Positions 6,507 to 14,500 of a stretch of DNA of 18,124 bases are shown piece after piece. The notes beneath the pieces are model-generated. The model was not told where the DNA came from and ran no database searches. It saw only the letters and a list, made by a program, of their open reading frames with translations. The first letter of the stretch is position 1. Each line of letters starts with the position of its first letter. The position numbers and the translations under genes are program-made. Source of the DNA: an uncultured Micromonospora sp. (GTDB lineage: Bacteria; Actinomycetota; Actinomycetes; Mycobacteriales; Micromonosporaceae); assembly GCA_937951935.1 (NCBI GenBank), contig CALGAM010000088.1:1-18124 (forward strand), given 5' to 3'.

Positions 6507-7364
6507 GTGAGCACGACAGGCGATACCGTCGGCCCCGCGACCGCGGCGGCCGGAGCCGGCACCGCCCGGATCGGCGCCCGGCGGTCGCGGCGTACCGTCG
6601 AATCCGACCTCGGGCTGACGCGGCGGGCCCGGCGGATCGGGCGGCTGCTGGCCGAGACCCATCCGGACGCCCACTGCGAGCTCGACCATGACGGGCCGCT
6701 GCAGCTGGCGGTCGCCACCATCCTCTCCGCCCAGTGCACCGACCAGCGGGTCAACGAGGTCACGCCGAAGCTCTTCGCCCGGTACCCGACCGCCGCGGAC
6801 TATGCCGGCGCGGACCGCGCCGAACTGGAGGAGATCATCCGGCCCACCGGATTCTTCCGGAACAAGGCGAACGCGCTGATCAGGCTCGGGCAGGACCTGG
6901 TGGAGCGGTACGACGGTCAGGTGCCGGGCCGGCTGGCCGACCTGGTGACCCTGCCGGGAATCGGGCGCAAGACCGCGAACGTGATCCTCGGCAACGCCTT
7001 CGGCGTCCCGGGGATCACCGTCGACACCCACTTCCAGCGGCTGGTCCGGCGCTGGGCCTGGACCACGGAGACCGACCCGGTCAAGATCGAGCACGCGGTC
7101 GGCGCCCTGTTCGAGCGACGTGACTGGACCATGCTGTCGCACCGGGTGATCTTCCACGGGCGGAGGGTCTGCCACGCGCGCAAGCCCGCCTGCGGCGCCT
7201 GCACCCTGGCGCGGTTCTGTCCCTCCTACGGGACCGGCCCCACCGACCCGGTCGCCGCGGCGAAGCTGCTCAAGGGTCCTCGGGCCCGGGAACTCGCGGC
7301 CCAGGCCGGGCTCGACCCCGACCTCGTGCCGGCGAAGGCCGTCGCCGCCGGCGACACGCCGTGA
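6507..7364 (+). CDS. nth: Endonuclease III (DNA glycosylase/AP lyase)
   Basis: 285 residues from GTG 6507, chosen for the TAGGCT 7 bases upstream; the first about 35 residues are a variable Ala/Gly/Arg-rich extension beyond E. coli Nth (211 aa). It removes oxidised pyrimidines and cleaves AP sites in base-excision repair. The helix-hairpin-helix LPGIGRKTANVILGNAF (149-165) carries the catalytic Lys155, and VDTH (172-175) gives catalytic Asp173. The [4Fe-4S] motif is intact with Cys222-x6-Cys229-x2-Cys232-x5-Cys238. The tail of about 45 residues after the cluster is not typical of the enterobacterial enzyme. The next gene starts inside the stop codon (GTGA 7361-7364). The order nth, thioredoxin-like, NUDIX, MarP matches Rv3674c-Rv3671c of M. 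tuberculosis. Confidence 0.96.
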   Translation: MSTTGDTVGPATAAAGAGTARIGARRSRRTVESDLGLTRRARRIGRLLAETHPDAHCELDHDGPLQLAVATILSAQCTDQRVNEVTPKLFARYPTAADYAGADRAELEEIIRPTGFFRNKANALIRLGQDLVERYDGQVPGRLADLVTLPGIGRKTANVILGNAFGVPGITVDTHFQRLVRRWAWTTETDPVKIEHAVGALFERRDWTMLSHRVIFHGRRVCHARKPACGACTLARFCPSYGTGPTDPVAAAKLLKGPRARELAAQAGLDPDLVPAKAVAAGDTP

Positions 7365-8077
7365 GCCGCCGACCCGGGTACCGTCGCCCGGCCCGCCGGC
7401 GGCCGAGACGGTCCCTGCTGCTCGGCGGCGCGCTCGTCACGACACTGCTGCTCACCACCGGCTGTTCGGGCGCCGACCCGTCGCCCCGGCGGTCCGCCCC
7501 GGCCACCCAGGGTGATGCGGTCACCACGTTCGCCGACTGCGCCACGCTGGCCGTGCCACCGAGTGCGCCGGGCCGGCCCCCCGCACCGAGCCAGACACCG
7601 GAACCGGACCGGACCGTCACGGCGGGGCGGACGACCGGGGCCACCCCGCCGGTACGCGCCCTGCCCGCGCTGTCCCTGCCCTGCCTGGTCGGCGACTCCG
7701 AGGTGCAGGTCGGGGAGCTGCGCGGGCCAGCGGTGATCAACCTCTGGGCCTCCTGGTGCCCACCGTGCCGCAGGGAGCTGCCCGCGTTCCAGCGTCTCTT
7801 CGCTCGGGCGGACGGCACGGTACGCGTGATCGGGGTGAACACCCGGGACGACCGGGCCGCGGCGCAGTCGATCGGCGCGGACCTCGGCCTCCGCTTTCCC
7901 AGCCTCTTCGACCCCGACCAGCGACTGCTGCGCCACGCCCCGCGCCCGCTCCTGCCGGTCACCTTCTTCGTCGACGAGCAGGGCCGGATCCGACACCAGG
8001 ACCAGACGGGCGCGTTGGACGACGCGGAACTCGCCCGCCTGGTCCGCCAGCATCTGGGGGTGACGGTGCCGTCGTGA
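7361..8077 (+). CDS. TlpA/ResA-like thioredoxin-fold lipoprotein
   Basis: 238 residues from GTG 7361, overlapping the nth stop by four bases. An Arg-rich n-region (RRPARRRPRR) and hydrophobic segment 19-33 end in LTTGC, making Cys35 the likely lipidated residue, so the domain acts outside the membrane. A Pro/Thr-rich linker extends to about 100. The thioredoxin fold covers about 103-236, with active site WCPPC at 132-136 (Cys133, Cys136) and cis-proline P199 in LPVTFF. Two further cysteines (Cys60, Cys108) precede the active site. It is the counterpart by position of Rv3673c of M. tuberculosis. A role in thiol-disulfide exchange of envelope proteins is inferred; the neighbouring MarP has a cysteine pair of the kind it could maintain. 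Downstream NUDIX starts within its stop (GTGA 8074-8077). Confidence 0.9.
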   Translation: MSRRPGYRRPARRRPRRSLLLGGALVTTLLLTTGCSGADPSPRRSAPATQGDAVTTFADCATLAVPPSAPGRPPAPSQTPEPDRTVTAGRTTGATPPVRALPALSLPCLVGDSEVQVGELRGPAVINLWASWCPPCRRELPAFQRLFARADGTVRVIGVNTRDDRAAAQSIGADLGLRFPSLFDPDQRLLRHAPRPLLPVTFFVDEQGRIRHQDQTGALDDAELARLVRQHLGVTVPS

Positions 8078-8775
8078 CCGAACGCCAACTCCCACCCTGG
8101 TGCGAGCCCCTGCTCACCCGGGTCCGGTCGGCTCGGGCCGAGGACTTCACCCGGCTGCGCACCCCGGCCAGTGGCGGGCGGCCCAGCGCCGTCCTCGTCC
8201 TGCTCGGCGAGGACCCGGCGCACGGGCCGGACGTGTTGCTCCTGCAGCGGGCCGCCACGCTCCGGACCCACGCCGGGCAGCCCGCCTTCCCCGGCGGGGC
8301 CAGCGACCCGGGCGACGCGGACGCGGCGGCGACCGCGCTGCGCGAGGCGTACGAGGAGGTCGGGCTCGACCGCGGCAGTGTCACCGTCCTGGCCGAGCTG
8401 CCCCGGCTGTGGATCCCGGTCAGCAACTTCGTGGTCACCCCGGTGCTCGCCTGGTGGCACCGGCCCCACCCGGTGCATCCCCGGGAACCCGCCGAGGTGG
8501 CGCACGTGGCCCGGCTGCCCGTCGCCGAACTGGCCGAGCCGGCCAACCGTGTCCGGGTACGCCACCCCAGCGGCTGGGTCGGCCCCGCCTTCCAGGTGCG
8601 CGGCATGCTGGTCTGGGGGTTCACCGCCGGGGTGCTCGCCACCCTGCTCGACATGGCGGGGTGGGCCCGGCCCTGGCCGCAGGACCGGGTGCTGAACCTG
8701 CCGCCGACGGGTACGGCGGCCCCGGCGACCGGATCGGGCGCGCCCATCGGTCCTCACGCCGCCGGGCAGCGGTAG
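8074..8775 (+). CDS. NUDIX hydrolase of the CoA-pyrophosphatase type
   Basis: 233 residues from GTG 8074, translationally coupled to the preceding gene. The CoA-pyrophosphatase (NudL/NUDT7-8, UPF0035) signature is clear: LLLQRAATLRTHAGQPAFPG (55-74), then the Nudix helix ALREAYEEVGL (88-98) with metal-binding Glu91, Glu94 and Glu95. In place of the first Nudix-box acidic residue there is a DPGD stretch (78-81). Such enzymes cleave CoA and its derivatives to 3',5'-ADP and phosphopantetheine, or related nucleoside diphosphates, in the cytoplasm. The C-terminal about 30 residues are Pro/Ala/Gly-rich. Its position corresponds to Rv3672c between the thioredoxin-like gene and marP in mycobacteria. 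The exact substrate cannot be told from the sequence. Confidence 0.9.
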   Translation: MTERQLPPWCEPLLTRVRSARAEDFTRLRTPASGGRPSAVLVLLGEDPAHGPDVLLLQRAATLRTHAGQPAFPGGASDPGDADAAATALREAYEEVGLDRGSVTVLAELPRLWIPVSNFVVTPVLAWWHRPHPVHPREPAEVAHVARLPVAELAEPANRVRVRHPSGWVGPAFQVRGMLVWGFTAGVLATLLDMAGWARPWPQDRVLNLPPTGTAAPATGSGAPIGPHAAGQR

Positions 8776-8831
8776 CGAGGCGACGGATCGGTCTACGCCG
8801 CACGGCGGGCTGGATTCTCAGGTCCGCCCCG

Positions 8832-8837
8832 TACCCT
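8832..8837 (+). promoter_or_regulatory. -10 hexamer TACCCT for a leaderless marP transcript
   Basis: TACCCT ends 6 bases before GTG 8844. The 68-bp gap after the NUDIX gene (8776-8843) holds no Shine-Dalgarno sequence near the start, so marP probably has its own leaderless mRNA in addition to read-through. Confidence 0.42.
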
Positions 8838-8843
8838 GAACAG

Positions 8844-10022
8844 GTGTCGGTGGTGGATGTCGTCCTGGTCCTGCTCATGCTGCTGTTCGCGATCAGCGGG
8901 TACCGGCAGGGCTTCCTCGTCGGCTTGCTCTCCTTCACCGGCTTCTCCGGAGGCGCGCTGATCGGGCTGCAGGTCGCCCCGCTCGTCGCCGAGCAGGTCT
9001 CCAACGGCGCGACCCGGGTGGTGATCGCGCTGGTCGCGGTCTTCGGACTGGCGGTGCTGGGGCAGGCCGCCGCCGGCTGGCTCGGCTCGCATCTGCGACA
9101 CGCGATCAGCAGCAGGACCGGCCGGACCCTGGACGACATCGGCGGCGCGATCGTCTCACTGCTCGCCGTGCTGCTGGTGGCCTGGCTGGTCGCGGTTCCC
9201 CTGGCCTCCTCCTCGCTGCCCTGGCTGAACAGCGCCGTACGCAACAGCGTCGTGCTGAACGTGGTGGACCGCAGCCTGCCGTCACAGGCGCAGGCCCTGT
9301 CCCGGGCGCTGCGGGACGCGATCGACACCAACGGCTTCCCGGAGGTCTTCGGCGGGCTCACCCCGACCCGGTCCCGCCAGGTGGCGTCACCCGACCCGGC
9401 GCTGGCCGGGTCGCAGGTGGTCGTCAACGGCCGGCGGTCCGTGGTCAAGGTGCTGGGCAACGCCCCCAGCTGCTCGCGGCGGATCGAGGGCTCCGGTTTC
9501 GTCTACGCCGACCAGCGGGTGATGACCAACGCGCACGTGGTCGCCGGCACCCGGAGCGTCTCGATCGAGGTGAACGGCAGCCGGCACAGCGCCCGGGTGG
9601 TCGTCTACGACCCGGACCGGGACCTCGCCGTGCTCTACGTACCCGGGCTGTCGGCACCGGCCATGCCGTTCGCGACCCGGCAGGCGGCGATCGAGGACGA
9701 CGCCGTCGTGCTCGGGTACCCGTTGGACGGTCCGTACAACGCGCAACCCGCCCGGATCCGTGACGTGGGCGAGATTCCGGGCCCGAACATCTACGAGTCG
9801 GGACGGGTCGTTCGGGAGATCTACACGATCCGCGGTCTGGTCCGCAGCGGGAACTCCGGCGGGCCGCTGGTGGCCCCGGACGGCACCGTGCTCGGCGTGA
9901 TATTCGCGGCGGCGGCCGACGACCGTAACACCGGGTTCGCGGTGACCGCCAACGAGGCCCGGTCCACGGCGGTGGCCGGCCTGGGCCGTACCCGGTCGAT
10001 CAGCACCGGCGCCTGCACCTGA
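8844..10022 (+). CDS. marP: MarP-type membrane serine protease (CvpA-like membrane domain plus trypsin-like domain)
   Basis: 392 residues from GTG 8844, close to the 397 of M. tuberculosis MarP (Rv3671c). Residues 1-125 carry four hydrophobic segments (about 2-17, 23-47, 57-80, 100-122), the CvpA-like part. A helical linker leads to a chymotrypsin-fold protease (about 195-392). The triad is visible: His231 in MTNAHVVAG, Asp260 in DPDRDLAVL and Ser338 in SGNSGGPL. Cys210 and Cys391 match in placement the disulfide reported to control MarP activity in M. tuberculosis. MarP is an extracytoplasmic protease needed for acid and oxidative stress resistance and processes peptidoglycan hydrolase; the same role is inferred here. 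It converges on mycP with a 64-bp gap that shows no strong terminator hairpin. Confidence 0.93.
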   Translation: MSVVDVVLVLLMLLFAISGYRQGFLVGLLSFTGFSGGALIGLQVAPLVAEQVSNGATRVVIALVAVFGLAVLGQAAAGWLGSHLRHAISSRTGRTLDDIGGAIVSLLAVLLVAWLVAVPLASSSLPWLNSAVRNSVVLNVVDRSLPSQAQALSRALRDAIDTNGFPEVFGGLTPTRSRQVASPDPALAGSQVVVNGRRSVVKVLGNAPSCSRRIEGSGFVYADQRVMTNAHVVAGTRSVSIEVNGSRHSARVVVYDPDRDLAVLYVPGLSAPAMPFATRQAAIEDDAVVLGYPLDGPYNAQPARIRDVGEIPGPNIYESGRVVREIYTIRGLVRSGNSGGPLVAPDGTVLGVIFAAAADDRNTGFAVTANEARSTAVAGLGRTRSISTGACT

Positions 10023-10086
10023 GCCGGTGTCCGTCCGCCGCGCCGTTCGCGTGGCGCCCCTTCGATCCGCGTGCCCGTCGCCGCGG

Positions 10087-11409
10087 TCAGCCGGTCCGGC
10101 GCCGTCGGCGGACGAACGGGCGGACCGTGACGGCGGCGCCGAGCACGGCCAGGATCACCAGGGCGCCGCTGCCGACCAGTCCGCCCGGCATGCCCGGGTT
10201 CCGGTCGCCGGCCGGCTCGGCCGCCCAGGTACCCGAGCGACCGGAGGCGGCGGCGCCGATCTGGTCACGTTCGTCGTCCGCCGGCTCGTCGGACGACTCG
10301 TGGCCCGGCGCGGCGCCGAAACCGGCGACGCCCGGCGGCGCGGCGTCGTCGTCGAGCGGATTGCGCTCGACGGCCGAGACCTGGCCCCTGAGGGCGGCGA
10401 CCGGGTCGACGACGCCGAAGCCGTACAGGTCGTCCCGGCCGGGGGCCCCGACGTCCCGGGCGGTGCTGATCAACCGGTTCACCACGTCGGCGGCGGACAT
10501 GTCGGGCCAGTGCGACCGCACCAGGGCGGCGGCGGCGGCCACCAGCGGTGCGGCGAAGCTCGTCCCCTGGACCCGCCAGAACCCACCGCCGGGTCGCGCC
10601 CCCGTCAGGCCGGTCGCCGGAGCCGCGAGTACGGTCTCCGGGCCGGTGATCGCACCGGACCAGAGGGTGTCACTCTGCCGTTCCAGCCCGGTCACGGCGA
10701 CCACTCCCGGCTCCCGCGCCGGGTACCAGACGTCGCTGCCGGACGACGCGCTGATGTTGCCGGTACAGGCGACCACCACCACGTCCCGGGCGAAGGCGTA
10801 GTCGAGCGCGGCGGCCAGCGCGGGGCTCTTCCCGACGCCGCCGAGGGACAGGTTGACGACCTGTGCACCGTTGTCGACCGCCCACCGGACGCCCCTCGCG
10901 ACGATCAGGGCGTCGTCGTAGCGGTTCTCCTCATCGAGGACCCGTACCGGCAGGATCTTGGCCTTGGGGGCGAGCCCGACGACACCGCGGGTGTCGTCAC
11001 CACGGCCGGCGATCAGTCCGGCCACCGTGGTGCCGTGTCCCACCGGGTCCGTCCGGCCGTCACCCGTTCCGGCGACCAGGTCGATGCCGGGCAGGACCTG
11101 CCCGGCGAGGTCGGGGTGACCGGCGTCGACACCGGAGTCGACGACCGCGACCGTCACCCCCTCGCCCGTCGACACCCGCCAGGCGTCCCTGGCGTGGAAC
11201 AGGTCCAGCTGCCACTGCTCGTCGCGGATGGCGTCGGTCGGGATGGGCAACCCCACGAGGTACGTCGCCGGCACGGCGGCGGGCCCGGGCGCGGCGGCGG
11301 CAGTCGGAACCGGGCAGACCAGCGACGTGACGACCCCGGCGATGGCGAGCACCGCCGACCCGGTGATCCGGGCGACGGCACGTCGGTCTCGATGCGACAG
11401 CCTGGTCAC
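10087..11409 (-). CDS. mycP: Type VII secretion mycosin, membrane-anchored subtilisin-like protease
   Basis: 440 residues from GTG 11409. A signal peptide occupies about 1-40 (basic RDRRAVAR, hydrophobic core, TAAAA). The subtilase triad is Asp91 (VAVVDSGVD), His125 (GHGTTVAG) and Ser284 (GTSFAAP), with oxyanion Asn218 (CTGN). An acidic linker (about 350-400) follows, then one C-terminal membrane segment (410-430) and a basic RRRRR tail: the mycosin layout. Mycosins stabilise the ESX complex and cleave substrates outside the membrane. Codirectional with eccC after a 133-bp gap. The Shine-Dalgarno sequence is poor: GCGAGG lies only 2 bases before GTG. A 4-codon ORF (ATG 11420, stop overlapping the GTG) could deliver ribosomes by reinitiation. 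Cys215 just before the oxyanion Asn is unpaired as far as I can see, apart from the signal-peptide cysteine. Confidence 0.95.
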   Translation of the reverse strand: MTRLSHRDRRAVARITGSAVLAIAGVVTSLVCPVPTAAAAPGPAAVPATYLVGLPIPTDAIRDEQWQLDLFHARDAWRVSTGEGVTVAVVDSGVDAGHPDLAGQVLPGIDLVAGTGDGRTDPVGHGTTVAGLIAGRGDDTRGVVGLAPKAKILPVRVLDEENRYDDALIVARGVRWAVDNGAQVVNLSLGGVGKSPALAAALDYAFARDVVVVACTGNISASSGSDVWYPAREPGVVAVTGLERQSDTLWSGAITGPETVLAAPATGLTGARPGGGFWRVQGTSFAAPLVAAAAALVRSHWPDMSAADVVNRLISTARDVGAPGRDDLYGFGVVDPVAALRGQVSAVERNPLDDDAAPPGVAGFGAAPGHESSDEPADDERDQIGAAASGRSGTWAAEPAGDRNPGMPGGLVGSGALVILAVLGAAVTVRPFVRRRRRTG

Positions 11410-11448
11410 AGCCTCGCCATTTCACCACGGGGGACACATGATGCACGG

Positions 11449-11454
11449 AGATTA
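11449..11454 (-). promoter_or_regulatory. Possible -10 of mycP (TAATCT on the minus strand)
   Basis: Read on the minus strand the hexamer is TAATCT, close to the consensus, in the only AT-rich patch of the eccC-mycP gap. It would give a leader of about 33 bases that contains two tiny ORFs (11422-11439 and 11406-11420). No standard -35 is evident. Confidence 0.33.
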
Positions 11455-11471
11455 CCCCGTTTCACCCCCGT

Positions 11472-11489
11472 GGCGGGCGAAACCCCGCC
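11472..11489 (-). terminator. Hairpin between eccC and mycP
   Basis: GGCGGG (11472-11477) and CCCGCC (11484-11489) form a 6-bp stem with a 6-base loop, about 55 bases beyond the eccC stop. It could attenuate read-through into mycP. Short and without a T-tract. Confidence 0.28.
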
Positions 11490-11542
11490 GACGCGAAGGC
11501 ACGAACCGCCCACCCTCTCCCGTGGCGGGAGGCCGGTGCGGC

Positions 11543-14500
11543 TCACGTGGGTGGCAGGTACGCGAGCTGCACCAGGCGTACGCCCTCCTTCCGGGTGACC
11601 AGCCGACCGCGGCCAGGAGGCATCGGCGACGGCCGGACCCCCTGGATCAGCGCACCCTCGTCCTTGTTGCCGGACATCACCAGGCCGGGCGAGTCGAGCT
11701 CCCGGAGCCGCTGGATGATCGGCTCGTAGAGCGCACGGGACGCCCCACCCGAGCGTCGGGTGATCACCAGGTGCAACCCGACGTCCCGGGCCTGTGGGAG
11801 GTACTCGGCCAGCGGCAGCAGCGGGTTGTTCGGACCGGTGGCGACCAGGTCGTAGTCGTCGACCAGCACGAACAGCTCTGGCCCCTGCCACCACGAGCGG
11901 TCCCGCAACTGCTGTGGGGTGACGTCCGGCCCGGGCAGCCGGCGCTGCATGTAGCCGGCGACGGACTCGATCAGCTCGGCCGTGCCGGCGGCGGCGGTGC
12001 CGTACCCGATCAGGTGGTCGGTCTGGATCGCACCCAGCAGGCTGCGCCGGTAGTCGACCAGGATCACCCGAACCTGCTCGGGTGCGAACCGGTTGGTGAT
12101 CGAGGTGGCCAGCGCCCGCAGGAAGGACGACTTGCCGCATTCCGCGTCGCCGAAGAGCAGGAAGTGCGGCTCCGTGGCGAAGTCGACCACCACCGGCTGC
12201 AGGTCGGTCTCGGCGATACCGATCGGGATCCGCAGCCCGGAGGTCCCGGACATGTCCAGGTCGCTGTAGTTCAGCACCGGCGGGAGCAGCCGGACCCGCG
12301 GCGCCCGGGCGCCACTCCAGTTGCTGGCGACCGCCTTCACCAGCGCCGGCGTCTGCCCGCCGAGGCTGGACAGCTCCGGCAGCGCGGTGAGGAAGTGCAA
12401 CTGCTCGGCGGTGATGCCGCGACCCGGGACCTGCGGCACGTTCGCCGCCGCCTTACGGCCGATCATCGAGTCGGTCGGGTCACCGAGGCGCAGCTCCAGC
12501 CGGGAACCGAAGAGGTCCCGGATCGCCGGCCGGAAGTCCATCCAGCGGGGTGCCGTGGCGACCACGTGCAGGCCGTACGACAGGCCCCGGGTGGCGAGGT
12601 CGGTGATCGGCCCCTCCAGGTCCTCGTACTCGCCCCGCAGGGTCGGCCAACCGTCGACGACCAGGAAGACGTCGCCGAACGGGTCCGCACCGACCCCCAC
12701 CCCGCCGGCGGAGGCACGCCGCTTGCGGTACGCCGCCATCGACTCGATACCCAGCTCGGCGAAGCGCTGCTCACGAGTGGCGAGCAGGGTGGTCATCTCA
12801 CCGACGGTACGCCGCACCGCCGCGCTGTCCATCCGGCCGGCCACACCGCCGACGTGCGGCAGGTCGCGCAGTGTGCCGAGCGAGCCACCACCGAAGTCGA
12901 GGCAGTAGATCTGGACCTCGGCCGGGGTGTGGGTCAGCGCCAGACCGCAGATCAGGGTCCGCAGCAGGGTCGACTTGCCGGACTGCGGGCCGCCGACCAC
13001 GGCGACGTGCCCGGCGCTGCCCTCCAGCGACAGCCAGAGCAGGTCGCGGCGCTGCTCGAAGGGCTTGTCGACCAGCGCCACCGGTACCTGGAGGGCGCCG
13101 TGCAGCTCGGGGTTGCTGAAGGTGAGTCCGCGGGCCGGGTCGGTGACCACCGAACCGAGGATCTCGTCGAGCGCCGGTGCCTGCGACAGCGGCGGCAGCC
13201 AGACCTGGTGGGCCGGCGGTCCCTGGCCGACCAGCCGGTTGACGATGACGTCGAGCAGGGTCGGCGCGGTGGGGTCCTCCTTGGCCGGCTGCGGCTTCTC
13301 CGGCACCACCGGCTTGGGCACCGGCACGTAGTGGGTCGAGTACGGCAGCAGCTTCGGCCCGGTGTGGCCCTGGGCGCCGGGCCCGCTGCCGCTGGCCTTG
13401 CGGTAGGGGCCGGAGACGTACGCCGCCTTGAACCGCTGCAGCGGCTCGGTGCCGTACTTCAGGTAGCCGTGGCCCGGCGCGCGGGGAAGCTCGTACGCGT
13501 CCGGAACGCCCAGCACCGCGCGGGACTCCAGGGCCGAGAAGGTCCGCAGACCGATCCGGTACGACAGGTGGGTGTCCAGGCCGCGCAGCCGACCCTCCTC
13601 CAGGCGCTGCGAGGCGAGCAGCAGGTGCACCCCGAGCGACCGACCGACCCGACCGATCTGCACGAAGAGGTCGATGAAGTCGGGCTTGGCGGTGAGCAGC
13701 TCGGAGAACTCGTCGCAGATGATCAGGAGCGAGGGCAGCGGGGCGAGCGCGGCACCGCCGGCCCGTGCCTGCTCGTACTCGATGATGTTGGGGTAGTTGC
13801 CGGCCTTGCGCAGCAGCTCCTGTCGCCGGTTCAGCTCACCGCTGATCGCGTCGACCATCCGGTCGACCAGGGGGAGCTCGTCGGCCAGGTTGGTGATGAC
13901 CGCGGCGGTGTGCGGCAGCCGGTCCAGCGAGGCGAAGGTCGCACCACCCTTGAAGTCGACCAGGACGAAGTTGAGCACCTCGGAGGAGTGGGTGGTGGCA
14001 AGGCCGAGGACGAGGGTGCGGAGCAGCTCGGACTTACCGGAACCGGTGGCACCGATCAGCAGGCCGTGCGGACCCATACCGTCCAGTGAGGACTCTTTCA
14101 GGTCGAGCTCGATCGCACCGCCGTCGGCGCCGATACCGATCGGCACCCGCAGCTTGTCGCGGTTGGGGCGCGGCGCCCACGCCTGGGCGACGCTGAAGGT
14201 CTCCGGATCACCGATGCCGAGCAGGTCGCCGAGGGTCATCTCGGTGGTGAGCGGGGCGTCGGAGGATGCCTTCGAGGCGGCGGCGAGCCGCAGCGGCGCG
14301 AGCCGCCGGGCGACCGCCTCGGCCTCCTCGACGCTCAGCCGGTCCGGGATGCCGACCTCGGCCTGACCGTCCATCGAGTAGGTGTACAGCCGCCCGTCGG
14401 CGATCTCGAGGACCAGCATCGTGCGGTCCAGCAGCCGGGGCGGCGGGCTGTCCAGGTCGATGATGGTGACCGCGTCGATACCGCTGTCGCCGCCGAGATA

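Noticed and set aside
10023..10086. Terminator between marP and mycP
   Set aside because: Only a 5-bp GCGCC/GGCGC pairing could be found, which is expected by chance at this GC content.
11228..14089. A 953-codon open frame on the + strand opposite eccC and mycP
   Set aside because: It is antisense to two genes with full motif sets, is rich in R/Q/G/P with no domain pattern, and is explained by codon-position GC bias of the real genes.
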